From an uncultured Campylobacter sp. (GTDB taxonomy: Bacteria; Campylobacterota; Campylobacteria; Campylobacterales; Campylobacteraceae): a stretch of DNA of 23,482 bases. Below are positions 7,809-15,327 of this stretch, one piece after another. Position 1 is the first letter of the stretch; the number at the start of each line of letters is the position of its first letter. Location: NCBI RefSeq assembly GCF_938017615.1, contig NZ_CALIJA010000166.1:1-23482 (forward strand), in the 5' to 3' direction. The translations under genes were made by a program, and so were the position numbers. The notes under the pieces were generated by a model. It was given only the letters and a program-made list of their open reading frames with translations. It had not been told where the DNA came from and searched no databases.

Positions 7809-8806
7809 ACTATGTCGATCCCAAAGCCGCTAAGCCCCGCGTAATCTTTCGGCTCGCTCTTGCTTAAAATTTTGATTTTTCTCACGCCCAGATGCGCTAA
7901 AATTTGCGCTCCGATGCCGAAGCTCTTAAAATCGGCGCGATTTTGCGCGGATTTTAGCATCAAAAGCACGCCGCCCTCTTTGCGCAAAATGTCCAGATCG
8001 CGCATGAAATCGTTAAATTTCGTATCGCTTAAAAACTCCAGATCGCTTGAAATTCTATGAAATTTCACGTTCGTCTGCGCGCTCTTTCCCAGCTCGCCGA
8101 AAATATAGGCACGGTGCTCGTTGCCCTCGTGATCGCTCACGTCGTAAAATTTCGCCGCCTCGCCGCACAGCAGAGCGCTTTTTGGCTCGCTAAATTTAAC
8201 GAGAGTTTCGTGTTTTAGGCGGTACTGCACGATCTGCGCGACCGAGATCATATTGATGTCGTGCTGCGCGCAGAATTTCTCCAGATCGTCCCTGCGCGCC
8301 ATATCGCCGTCGTCTTTGACGATCTCGCAGATCACGGCGCTTTGCGAAAGCCCCGCCAAGCGGCACAGATCCGTAGAGCCCTCAGTGTGCCCCGTGCGTG
8401 CGAGCACGCCGCCACTTTTGGCGATAAGCGGGAAAATATGCCCCGGGCGGACGAAATCATCGGCGCGAGCGCCCACGCGCGACATCAACTCGATCGTCAT
8501 ATTGCGCTCATACGCGCTTACGCCCGTCTTGGCATCTTTCGCGTCGATCGTGACGGTAAATGCGGTCTCGTGGCTGGAGGTGTTTTTATCGACCATCAGG
8601 CTTAAACCCAGCTGCTGCGCTATCTGCGGACTAAGCGCCACGCACAGCACTCCGCGAGCGTGCGTGATAGCAAAATTTACCTTCTGTGCGCTACTAAAAG
8701 TGCTCGCAAATACCAAATCGCCCTCGTTCTCGCGATCGACGTCATCGACCATAACGAGCATTTTGCCGTTTTTCAGATCCTCGATCGCTTGCTCTACGCT
8801 AACCAT
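7805..8806 (-). CDS. ribBA: RibBA-type riboflavin enzyme: DHBP synthase with a degenerate GTP cyclohydrolase II domain
   Basis: The N-terminal half (about 1-200) is 3,4-dihydroxy-2-butanone-4-phosphate synthase, which converts ribulose-5-phosphate to the four-carbon riboflavin precursor. It has DDVDRENEGDLVFAS (21-35), SRVGARADDFVRPGHIFPL (109-127) and ARTGHTEGSTDLCRLAGL (136-153). The C-terminal half (about 205-333) keeps the fold pattern of GTP cyclohydrolase II (a HILAHLGVRKIKILS-like helix and final GFGIDIV). It lacks the zinc cysteines of the GDVFGSLRCDCG block and the EGRGIG catalytic loop, so that half is probably inactive. The start ATG at 8806 follows AAAGGAGATA. It lies 16 bp after the WG-protein gene and overlaps dinB by 4 bp. 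A separate active RibA should exist elsewhere in the genome. Confidence 0.9.
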   Translation of the reverse strand: MVSVEQAIEDLKNGKMLVMVDDVDRENEGDLVFASTFSSAQKVNFAITHARGVLCVALSPQIAQQLGLSLMVDKNTSSHETAFTVTIDAKDAKTGVSAYERNMTIELMSRVGARADDFVRPGHIFPLIAKSGGVLARTGHTEGSTDLCRLAGLSQSAVICEIVKDDGDMARRDDLEKFCAQHDINMISVAQIVQYRLKHETLVKFSEPKSALLCGEAAKFYDVSDHEGNEHRAYIFGELGKSAQTNVKFHRISSDLEFLSDTKFNDFMRDLDILRKEGGVLLMLKSAQNRADFKSFGIGAQILAHLGVRKIKILSKSEPKDYAGLSGFGIDIV

Positions 8807-8822
8807 TATCTCTCCTTTAAAT

Positions 8823-9659
8823 TTACGATATTATTTTGCCGTTTTTATTCACGATCGTTTCGCGACCGTCTAAATTGATCTTGACGTAGTCGTCGCTCAG
8901 AATTTTAATAACTTCTATCTCGTCGTAAAACATCGGCTTTAAAATTTCATTATCCTCATCATCTAGCAGCCCCCATTTGCCATCTTTTTTGACTTTAACG
9001 TATCCTTCGCAATATTTGATTTCGTCATAATATCCGCACAAAGTATTGTCAAAATCACAAGCAAGCTCGTATACACAAGACACTACCTCTGTGCCCGTTT
9101 TATCGATAAAGCCCCATTTGCCGTCCTTTTCAATCTTTGCTAAGCCTTCGCAAAAACTCCCGGCCCGATCATATATGCAGGGAATAACTTCTTTGCCCAT
9201 TTCATCGATATATCCCCAATATCCGTTCTTTTTAACGTCCGCCAAGCCTTCGCGAAAAACGCCAACGTCATCATATATACAAGGAACGATCTCTTTGCCG
9301 GTTTTATCGATAAAACCCCAATAGCCGCTTTTTTGAACTTCCGCCAGTTCTTCGTCAAAATTATAAGCATCATCGTATATACAAGAAATCACCTCCTTAC
9401 CCGTTTTATCGATAAAGCCGAATTTATCGTTCTTATTAACCCACGCTAAGCCCTCGCAAAACTCCTCGGCCCGATCATATATGCAGGGAATAACTTCTTT
9501 GCCCGTTTTATCGACGAAGCCGAATTTATCGTTCTTTCTAACGCATGCTAGGCCTTCGCTAAAATACGAAACATCATCATAGATACAAGAAGCTATCTCC
9601 TTTCCCGTTTTATCGATAAAGCCCCATTTATCGTTCTTTTTAACCCATGCCGATACCAT
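8823..9659 (-). CDS. WG-repeat protein (seven repeats)
   Basis: The 278-residue protein is built almost wholly of WG (beta-strand) repeats with consensus KWGFIDKTGKEVIPCIYDxA then FxEGLAxVxKNG. Units 1-5 (residues 11-180) are exactly 34 residues each. Unit 6 (181-227) has a 13-residue extension containing YYDEIKY, and unit 7 (228-265) is degenerate. There is no signal peptide or transmembrane segment, so it is probably cytoplasmic. WG repeats are thought to mediate protein contacts; no specific role can be inferred. Each of the first six units carries a cysteine in the C-x-Y position. The ATG at 9659 follows GGGAG. It sits 15 bp after the HIT gene and 16 bp before ribBA, so it is cotranscribed with housekeeping genes. 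Confidence 0.88.
   Translation of the reverse strand: MVSAWVKKNDKWGFIDKTGKEIASCIYDDVSYFSEGLACVRKNDKFGFVDKTGKEVIPCIYDRAEEFCEGLAWVNKNDKFGFIDKTGKEVISCIYDDAYNFDEELAEVQKSGYWGFIDKTGKEIVPCIYDDVGVFREGLADVKKNGYWGYIDEMGKEVIPCIYDRAGSFCEGLAKIEKDGKWGFIDKTGTEVVSCVYELACDFDNTLCGYYDEIKYCEGYVKVKKDGKWGLLDDEDNEILKPMFYDEIEVIKILSDDYVKINLDGRETIVNKNGKIIS
9120..9629 (-). repeat. Tandem 102-bp coding repeats (5 full units)
   Basis: Five head-to-tail 102-bp units encode WG repeats 1-5. Copies are unusually alike at DNA level: a 38-base stretch at 9161-9198 recurs identically at 9467-9504, exactly 306 bases (three units) away. This points to recent duplication or gene conversion with a three-unit higher-order period. 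Confidence 0.85.
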
Positions 9660-9674
9660 CTCGATCTCCCGAAT

Positions 9675-10163
9675 TTAAATTTTGATTTCTGCGTAAGCCG
9701 CTTTTAGCTTCTCAAAAAGCGGGGCGAACGACACGCCGTTTACGCGGACGTTTGCGATCGTCGTGATGAAATTCGTATCGCGCTGCCACCGCGGCACGAG
9801 ATGATAATGCACGTGCTCGGCTATGCCCGCACCCGCGGCGGCGCCGAGGTTCATGCCGATATTTACGCCGTTTGCGCCTAGAGTGTGCTTCAAAATCCCC
9901 ACTCCGGCGCGCACGTAGCGGCTCATCTCCACCCATGCATCGTCGCTAAGGCACTCGATATTATCCGCGTGCTCGTAGGGTATGACCATAAAGGCGCCCG
10001 GGCTGTAAGGGTAGAGGTTCATCACCCCGAAGCAGTGCTGCGCGCGAAAAAGCACGCCGTTGCGATCGTCGAACGCCGCATCCGCCGCCGCGTCGCAGAA
10101 GGGACAGCCGCTTCTTTTTTCGGTAAAATACTCGCTTCGCCAAGGGGCGCAAAGATAATCCAT
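9675..10163 (-). CDS. HIT-family nucleotide hydrolase/phosphorylase (Ap4A-type)
   Basis: This histidine-triad protein acts on dinucleoside polyphosphates or nucleotidyl conjugates. From the preferred ATG at 10163 it has 162 residues: CPFC (20-23, zinc-type pair), NLYPYSPGAFMVIPYEHADN (49-68), GMNLGAAAGAGIAEHVHYHL (103-122) with the triad H117-x-H119-x-H121, and VPRWQRDTNF (123-132). This layout is that of the Ap4A phosphorylase/FHIT branch found next to trpC in C. jejuni. An in-frame ATG at 10187 is less likely, because AGGAAAGGAAAAG, a good ribosome site for 10163, would then lie inside the coding region. It is the first gene of the HIT-WG-ribBA-dinB-TorD-like operon. Confidence 0.92.
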   Translation of the reverse strand: MDYLCAPWRSEYFTEKRSGCPFCDAAADAAFDDRNGVLFRAQHCFGVMNLYPYSPGAFMVIPYEHADNIECLSDDAWVEMSRYVRAGVGILKHTLGANGVNIGMNLGAAAGAGIAEHVHYHLVPRWQRDTNFITTIANVRVNGVSFAPLFEKLKAAYAEIKI

Positions 10164-10187
10164 CTCTTTTCCTTTCCTAAATTCCAA

Positions 10188-11107
10188 AATTCTATGGAAT
10201 TTTAAAATTTGCGTTTCGCAAAATTCTATGAAATTTGAAATTTAAAACTTCTAAATTTCATAAAATTTTAAATTTACGCGTTTTGCGCTTGCTCGCACGA
10301 CGTGGAATTGTGCACGCGACGGGGCGGGACGCGCTTTGCAATCCCAGACTGCGCGAGGCGCCTCCTCTGCGCGATATACGTTTTGAGGACCAAAGCCCGC
10401 GGCGGGCGCGTATTTGGCGAACACTCATCGCGCGGCAAACATAGCGTCTAAGTCCGCACCGTAGCCGTTTGCGCGGCGTGCGATAACAAGCTCGCGATGC
10501 CAAAGCGCACGTACGCCTACGCGGTATGCGATATCAAATCTACGCGTTCGTTTGCGCGGCGCATTATAACAAATCTTAGGCGCACTCACAGGCACGGTAC
10601 GCGGTGCCAAACCTGCGCTGCAATCACCATCGCAACACGCGGTAAAATTTAACGCGGCGCGGTCATAGCATAGCTGCGGCTCAATCGCGGCGTATCGCAG
10701 CCGAGGCGGCTTAGATCGCGAGCTGCGATTAAATTTACGGCGCCGCGCAATCGCCAATGCCGAAGCGCTAGACATACAAGGCATTACGATAGACGCGCAA
10801 TTCTCGGCACTCAATGCTACAAGCGCAAACCCGCCTGCACGAAGCTATGCGAAACGTAAATTTAAACCTCGCTCCGCAACCGCTCGCACGGCGCGCAATA
10901 ACAAACTCACGATGCCAAAGCGCAGCGTGAATTCTCGCGCGATGTGCGATATTAAATTGCGGCGCGGCGCTAAATTTAAAGAGCCGTTAAGTTTTAAAGT
11001 CCGCCGAATTCTACGAATTTTAAAATTTACTGCCTTAAAATTTCGCTCCGTTCGCTAAATTTAACCGCTCGCTTCGGGTTTAAGCCTGCGCGATCAAATA
11101 AGCTGAT
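10188..11107. other. GC-rich repeat-bearing spacer with no credible gene (spacer B)
   Basis: About 920 bases separate trpC from the HIT gene. The ends (10188-10280 and 10975-11070) are rich in AAATTT, AAAATTC and TTTAAATTT words. The middle is GCG/CGC-rich with degenerate direct repeats. Open frames are present on both strands, including 129 codons at 10425-10814, but their products are Arg/Ala/Cys-rich and lack any domain pattern or ribosome site. Because trpC and the HIT gene are neighbours in C. jejuni as I recall it, this looks like an expansion inside a formerly compact operon. The promoter for the HIT operon must lie at its left end, but I cannot assign one. Confidence 0.6.
10471..10957. 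repeat. Pair of degenerate ~70-bp direct repeats in spacer B
   Basis: Positions 10471-10509 match 10886-10924 at 34 of 39 bases, sharing ATAACAA and CGATGCCAAAGCGCA. After a variable stretch, 10521-10539 matches 10939-10957 at 16 of 19 (TGCGATAT core). The differences are G/A or C/T changes and one A/G. A partial third copy, GCGCGGCGCATTATAACAA, begins at 10554. Function is unknown. Confidence 0.65.
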
Positions 11108-11908
11108 TTAAATTTCGCCGCCCGCGCCGAGTTTTATCTCGCGCAGCGCAGCGCCGACGTCATTTTGGCGCATAAAATGCTCGCCGATCAAAAACGCATC
11201 GACGCCCGCCTCGTGCAAACTTAAAAGCTGTTCGTGCGAGTACAGACCGCTTTCGGCGACGATGATCTTGCCGTTTGGAATCAGCGGGATCAGTCGCTCA
11301 CTCAGGCTCGTATCGACCTCGAAAGTCTCTAAATTTCGATGGTTGATGCCGATAATATCAGCCCCTGCGAAGACCGCTTTTTTCAGATCGTCCTTATCGT
11401 GGATCTCGCACAGCGCCCGAAGCCCCAGCCTGCGGGCAAACTCAAGCAGTTCTCTTAGCTCCTTGCGCTCAAGCGCTTTGGCGATCAGCAGGATAAAATC
11501 CGCGCCGTAAACCAGCGCCTCGAGGACCTGATAACGATCGACGATGAAATCCTTGCGCAAGATGGGCGTGCGGGTATAACGGCGGATCTGCGGGATAAAC
11601 TCCAAATCGCCTCTGAAATAATGCGGCTCGGTAAGCACCGAAAAGGCGCTCGCACCTGCATTTTCGTACTCCACGGCAAGGTTTAGCGACTCAAAATCCT
11701 CGCGGATGATCCCCTTGCTCGGGCTTGCCTTTTTGATTTCGGCAATGATGCGAAGCGGATCCTTCTCATCGCTTCTAAGCGCGCTTATGACGTCGCGTGG
11801 CTCGTAGGGATTGGCGCTTAGCGAGCGGCCGAGCAGATCCTCGGGCAGCCTTTGTTTACGAAGCGCCAGATCCTCGCGAGTGCGTTTTAAAATTTCATCC
11901 AAAATCAT
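11108..11908 (-). CDS. trpC: Indole-3-glycerol phosphate synthase
   Basis: This enzyme closes the ring of CdRP to indole-3-glycerol phosphate in tryptophan biosynthesis. The 266-residue TIM barrel shows all signature strands: IAEIKKASPSKG (55-66; E57, K59), VLTEPHYFRGDLEFI (91-105), LRKDFIVDRYQVLEA (117-131; K119), CEIH (167-170; E168), GINHRNL (187-193; N189), VAESGLYS (217-224; E219, S220) and DAFLIGEHFM (237-246). These correspond to the catalytic residues known from the family. It is monofunctional, with no fused TrpF. Its ATG is only 2 bases after the stop of the TPR gene, so it is translated as the last gene of the operon starting at 16271. No other trp gene is in the window, so the pathway is split. 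Confidence 0.97.
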   Translation of the reverse strand: MILDEILKRTREDLALRKQRLPEDLLGRSLSANPYEPRDVISALRSDEKDPLRIIAEIKKASPSKGIIREDFESLNLAVEYENAGASAFSVLTEPHYFRGDLEFIPQIRRYTRTPILRKDFIVDRYQVLEALVYGADFILLIAKALERKELRELLEFARRLGLRALCEIHDKDDLKKAVFAGADIIGINHRNLETFEVDTSLSERLIPLIPNGKIIVAESGLYSHEQLLSLHEAGVDAFLIGEHFMRQNDVGAALREIKLGAGGEI

Positions 11909-11910
11909 CG

Positions 11911-13755
11911 CTACTGCTTTGGTGTCTGGATTTTAGAGCCGATGGGCTCTTTCGACGTAGAATTTTGCTCTGGCACAAAATCCTGCCTCGATACGGAATT
12001 TTGTCTTGACGAGACAGAATTCTGCGTGGCGGAATTTATAGGCGTCGCAAAATTTTCAGAAGTCGCGGGATTTGGTGTCTGGTTTTGAACCATGGAATTT
12101 GCAGACCCAGCAGAATTTTGCGAAGCGGAGTCTTTTGGCGTTAAATCACGCGTTGCAGCGGAGCTCGGACGCGCGGAATCTAACGCAGAGCTTTCGGGCG
12201 CCGTAGATTTTATGGAATTAGGCGAAGGAGTTTTTATTGCCGGGCTTTGCGGCGCCTGATCTTTCGGCGCGGAGCCTTTTATCGTAGCGGGGTTTTGCGA
12301 TATAGAATTCTGCGGCGCTACGCCTGTGCCAGCGGCGCACGCATCGATCGCCTCTAAATGCTCTTTGCCTTCGGGGGAATTAAAAAATTCTGCGTCTTTG
12401 ATCTTAGCCATTTCATTTTTAGCCTTGTCGCACTCGCCAAGCTTGTAGTATCCCCAAGCAAGCGAGTCCAGATAATACGGCGAGTCGGGGTCTTTTTGCA
12501 GGGCGCGGCGGACGAGCTCGATGCCCTTGCGAACGTCCAAATCGTGATCTATTAAAATGTATCCGTAGTAGTTTAGATGCACGGGGTCTTTAAGCTGCGG
12601 CGCAATATTTTCAAATTTTGCCACTACGCTAGATAGGGTCTTGGCATCCACGTTTTTGCCCGCACTTTCATATTCATAGATCGCCTCGATCGCCAAAAAG
12701 TCGTAATTTTTAGTCTTCATAAACTCATCGCGTGCCATTTTAATCGCGATTTTATAGTCTTTTTTATGCGCGTAGGCATCGATTAGAAGCTCGCGCTTGT
12801 AGTCGTATTTCTTCAAAAGCTCGATTATTTTATCAAAGTCGTTTGAGTAGTAATAAATCGCTATCATATCGTCTAAGAATTTATTATCCCCTTTGGCTTC
12901 ATACAGCGCTTCATCGATCTTAGCGACATCCAAATAGCGTTTATTCGCGCGATACACATCAGCTAGCAGCTCGCACGCCATACCCTGGGCGCAGCCGTAG
13001 ATGCGCCTGTGCGTCTCTATAATGCGGATAGCTCCGTCCGAATCATCGAGTTTATTTAGCAGCACGTCGCATAATCTGATGAGATTTTCGTCGGTTTTGT
13101 CTAGCTCATAGGCTTTTTCAAAGTAGGTTTTGGCTAAAGTAAAATTCTCCATCGCATAATACGTCGCCGCTAAGATTGCATAACTTCGCGAAACGGGATC
13201 TACGGTGACTAGCTTAAGAGCAGCGGTATTGGCATTTAGATTATCTTTAATGCCTAAGTAGTAGCCGATTTTTACTCGCAGATACTCAGAGTCTGAGCTT
13301 AGGCTCTTTTCGCCGAGCTTTAAATAGCGCGCCGTATTTTTACGATCTTTGATCGCAAAAGCAGTCTTTAGCGCTTCTAGCAGATAAACGGACGAGCCCG
13401 TTTTATTGTATGCCTTTTCGTATAAAAACATCGATGCGACGGGATCTTTATGCAGTAGCTCCAAAGCTGTAAGCAAATCGAAATTTAGCTCGGCGTCTTC
13501 TTGCGCTCGCATCGCGTGATTTAGCTTTTCTTTGGTTATACTTTTAGCGCTTACGCCGCGATTTATCAAGCTCTTTTTAATTGCATCTTTTGCACCGTTT
13601 TTTGTACCAATGCTGGAATTCCGATCAGACGCCTTTTTATCCGTAACGGACTGCTTCGCTGCTGCAGCATTCGTCCCACTCTCCGCACTTAGATACTGCG
13701 GTGCTAAAATCATCGCCGCGATTAAAATTCCGCTTAAAACCTTACCCCGATACAT
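11911..13755 (-). CDS. Exported TPR-repeat protein with a long low-complexity C-terminal tail
   Basis: The 614-residue protein has an N-terminal signal sequence (MYRGKVLSGILIAAMILAP, cleavage likely after LSA near residue 24). I see no lipobox cysteine, although the C. jejuni counterpart is, as I recall, annotated a lipoprotein. Residues ~85-470 are helical TPR-like repeats, including YFEKAYELDKTDENLIRL (211-228) and the block YYGYILIDHDLDVRKGIELV (396-415), followed by RRALQKDPDSPYYLDSLAWG, typical of this family. Residues ~474-614 are Ser/Asn/Gln/Pro/Ala/Thr-rich with recurrent QNS and QNP motifs. It probably serves as a periplasmic scaffold. The start is backed by a strong GGAGGAAGA site. 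Its first 22 bases overlap the YkgJ gene and it ends 2 bases before trpC. Confidence 0.85.
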   Translation of the reverse strand: MYRGKVLSGILIAAMILAPQYLSAESGTNAAAAKQSVTDKKASDRNSSIGTKNGAKDAIKKSLINRGVSAKSITKEKLNHAMRAQEDAELNFDLLTALELLHKDPVASMFLYEKAYNKTGSSVYLLEALKTAFAIKDRKNTARYLKLGEKSLSSDSEYLRVKIGYYLGIKDNLNANTAALKLVTVDPVSRSYAILAATYYAMENFTLAKTYFEKAYELDKTDENLIRLCDVLLNKLDDSDGAIRIIETHRRIYGCAQGMACELLADVYRANKRYLDVAKIDEALYEAKGDNKFLDDMIAIYYYSNDFDKIIELLKKYDYKRELLIDAYAHKKDYKIAIKMARDEFMKTKNYDFLAIEAIYEYESAGKNVDAKTLSSVVAKFENIAPQLKDPVHLNYYGYILIDHDLDVRKGIELVRRALQKDPDSPYYLDSLAWGYYKLGECDKAKNEMAKIKDAEFFNSPEGKEHLEAIDACAAGTGVAPQNSISQNPATIKGSAPKDQAPQSPAIKTPSPNSIKSTAPESSALDSARPSSAATRDLTPKDSASQNSAGSANSMVQNQTPNPATSENFATPINSATQNSVSSRQNSVSRQDFVPEQNSTSKEPIGSKIQTPKQ

Positions 13756-14093
13756 TCTTCCTCCAATTCTTTAGTATGCGTTTTAAAATATTCCCAAAAC
13801 GGAAAGCTACGACACTGCTTCGGACGCAGCTCGTAAATCCCGCAGTTGCGATGCGCTTCGTCAAAAAACACGCACGCTAAGCCGCCTTCAAAGGGCTTTT
13901 CTTTTACGCTAAATTTAGCGCCTATTTTTTGTAAATAAATTTCTTTAAGCCTTGCAGGCGAAATTTTAAATTTTACCGCTAACGCCGCAATCTCACTCTC
14001 ATCTATCCAGATATAGCCGCTCTCTCCAGTGCAACACTTGCCGCCGCAGCGCTCACACGCGCTAGCATCGAAGCTAAAGCCAAACTCACTCAT
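13734..14093 (-). CDS. YkgJ-family cysteine cluster protein
   Basis: The small cytoplasmic protein (119 residues) likely binds zinc or an iron-sulfur cluster through CERCGGKCC (13-21) and later cysteines in ACVFFDEAHRNCGIYELRP (73-91) and QCRSFPFW (93-100). This spacing is that of the YkgJ/UPF0153 cysteine cluster family, whose exact biochemical role is not settled. The gene overlaps the methyltransferase stop by 8 bp and the following TPR gene by 22 bp, so all are tightly coupled. The same neighbours occur in C. jejuni as I recall, suggesting a conserved operon. The full family length is present. Confidence 0.88.
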   Translation of the reverse strand: MSEFGFSFDASACERCGGKCCTGESGYIWIDESEIAALAVKFKISPARLKEIYLQKIGAKFSVKEKPFEGGLACVFFDEAHRNCGIYELRPKQCRSFPFWEYFKTHTKELEEECIGVRF

Positions 14094-15327
14094 AATCCAC
14101 GCTCGTTAAATCCGCACTTTTGTAGATCGCGTGGGCTTGTGCGGTGCGCCTTCCGTGCGCGCTAGCATAGATCGGAAGGGCGATCTCACAGGGCGAGCGC
14201 GAGTTCTTACGGGCTTGCAAAAGCGCGAGCTTAGCGGGCTTTGAAATGTCAGGATAGACAAAACCGAGCCTCGTTAAATTTAGCCTAAACTCGCCCAAAA
14301 GCTCGCAAATTTTAGCTAGCTTGCCCGCCTCGTAGCAAAAAATAAGCGTACCGCCAGGCTTAAGATGAGCATTTGCAGATCGCACAAAATCCCGTAGGCT
14401 AAGGCTTGCTGCGCTCTTACTAAGCGCCATATGAGGCTCTTTGCTAAGCGAAATGCGCTCTCGATAAAAGGGTGGATTTGAGACGATAAAGTCAAAACGC
14501 TTCTCGCTTTTAAACTCCGCAAAATCCGCGTGCAAAATCTCGGCAGGTAGATCGTTTTGCAAAGAATTTAGCCTTAAGATTTCTAAATTTCGCTCTTGAA
14601 TTTCTAGCAAGCTTAAATTAATGCTCTCAAAATCGCGCTTTAGTAAAAGCCCTAAAATTCCACATCCTGCGCCCACATCTAGCACGTCGCCGTATATCGC
14701 TCGCGGATTTAGCGCGCCTTTGGGGCTACGCTCATCGCAAACTGCAAACCCGCCGTCAAACAAGCACTCCGCAGCAAAATCCTTGCGCGCTTTGGCGTCT
14801 TTAAATTTGCTCGCGAAATCTTTATCGTGCGTCTTTTGAGATTCTAAAGACTGCACGATTTGCTCGTCACAAAGTTTAAAATTTTCACCGCTTGCGATAT
14901 CGGGCTTTAAAGTATGCTGGGCTTCGTCGCTTTGAAAATCAGAATTTTTGCAGCGCTCACTTTGAAATTTCGCCCGAAGTCCCGCTTTAAATTCTCTTTT
15001 AAATTCCGCCTGAAGTTCGGCGCAGCCCTTACTTCCAAAATCGCGATCATTCCCCACGCTATGGTTAGCGGCATACGACTCTTCTTTGCTAAAAGCGCAA
15101 TCCTCGGCGCAAAATTCCGCTTCGCCGCCTGCGAAATCCGAAGCGCAAAACTGCGCATTAAAGCCTCCATCTGTCGCGTCTTTAAATTCCGCACCGCAGC
15201 CCAGCGCTAAAGAGCCATTTTGCGATGCTGCGTCAGCTTTACGCACGCCTGAGCTTCTTATAAAATTCCACAAAAAAATCGTATCGCTCGTGTAGCGATA
15301 GCCCTTTTTTGGCTGATAAAGCCTCAT
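14086..15327 (-). CDS. TrmN6-like tRNA1(Val) adenine-N6 methyltransferase with a large low-complexity insertion
   Basis: This Rossmann SAM-dependent methyltransferase is probably of the YfiC/TrmN6 type that modifies A37 of tRNA1(Val). Residues 1-25 (MRLYQPKKGYRYTSDTIFLW, then NFIRS) are the normal N-terminus. Motif I is DVGAGCGILGLLL (217-229), and the catalytic NPPF motif is at 284-287 (IVSNPPFYRER). The C-terminal part is ordinary. Between them, residues ~26-211 form an Ala/Phe/Lys/Asp/Glu/Cys-rich segment with AEF, DFA and KFK motifs and nine cysteines, absent from the usual ~230-residue family. The frame is open throughout, so this is an in-frame insertion, not a frameshift. It overlaps its neighbours at both ends: 4 bp (ATGA) upstream and 8 bp downstream. 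Confidence 0.85.
   Translation of the reverse strand: MRLYQPKKGYRYTSDTIFLWNFIRSSGVRKADAASQNGSLALGCGAEFKDATDGGFNAQFCASDFAGGEAEFCAEDCAFSKEESYAANHSVGNDRDFGSKGCAELQAEFKREFKAGLRAKFQSERCKNSDFQSDEAQHTLKPDIASGENFKLCDEQIVQSLESQKTHDKDFASKFKDAKARKDFAAECLFDGGFAVCDERSPKGALNPRAIYGDVLDVGAGCGILGLLLKRDFESINLSLLEIQERNLEILRLNSLQNDLPAEILHADFAEFKSEKRFDFIVSNPPFYRERISLSKEPHMALSKSAASLSLRDFVRSANAHLKPGGTLIFCYEAGKLAKICELLGEFRLNLTRLGFVYPDISKPAKLALLQARKNSRSPCEIALPIYASAHGRRTAQAHAIYKSADLTSVDYE

Noticed and set aside
9120..9629. Regularly spaced repeats as a CRISPR array
   Set aside because: The repeats are contiguous 102-bp coding units with a perfect 34-residue WG period and no unique spacers.
10164..10187. Longer HIT protein starting at the upstream ATG (10187)
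   Set aside because: The extra residues are coded by the purine-rich ribosome site of the better ATG at 10163.
10425..10814. 129-codon open frame on the minus strand between the HIT gene and trpC
   Set aside because: Composition is driven by GCGC words, there is no ribosome site or recognisable motif, and it overlaps one of the direct repeats.
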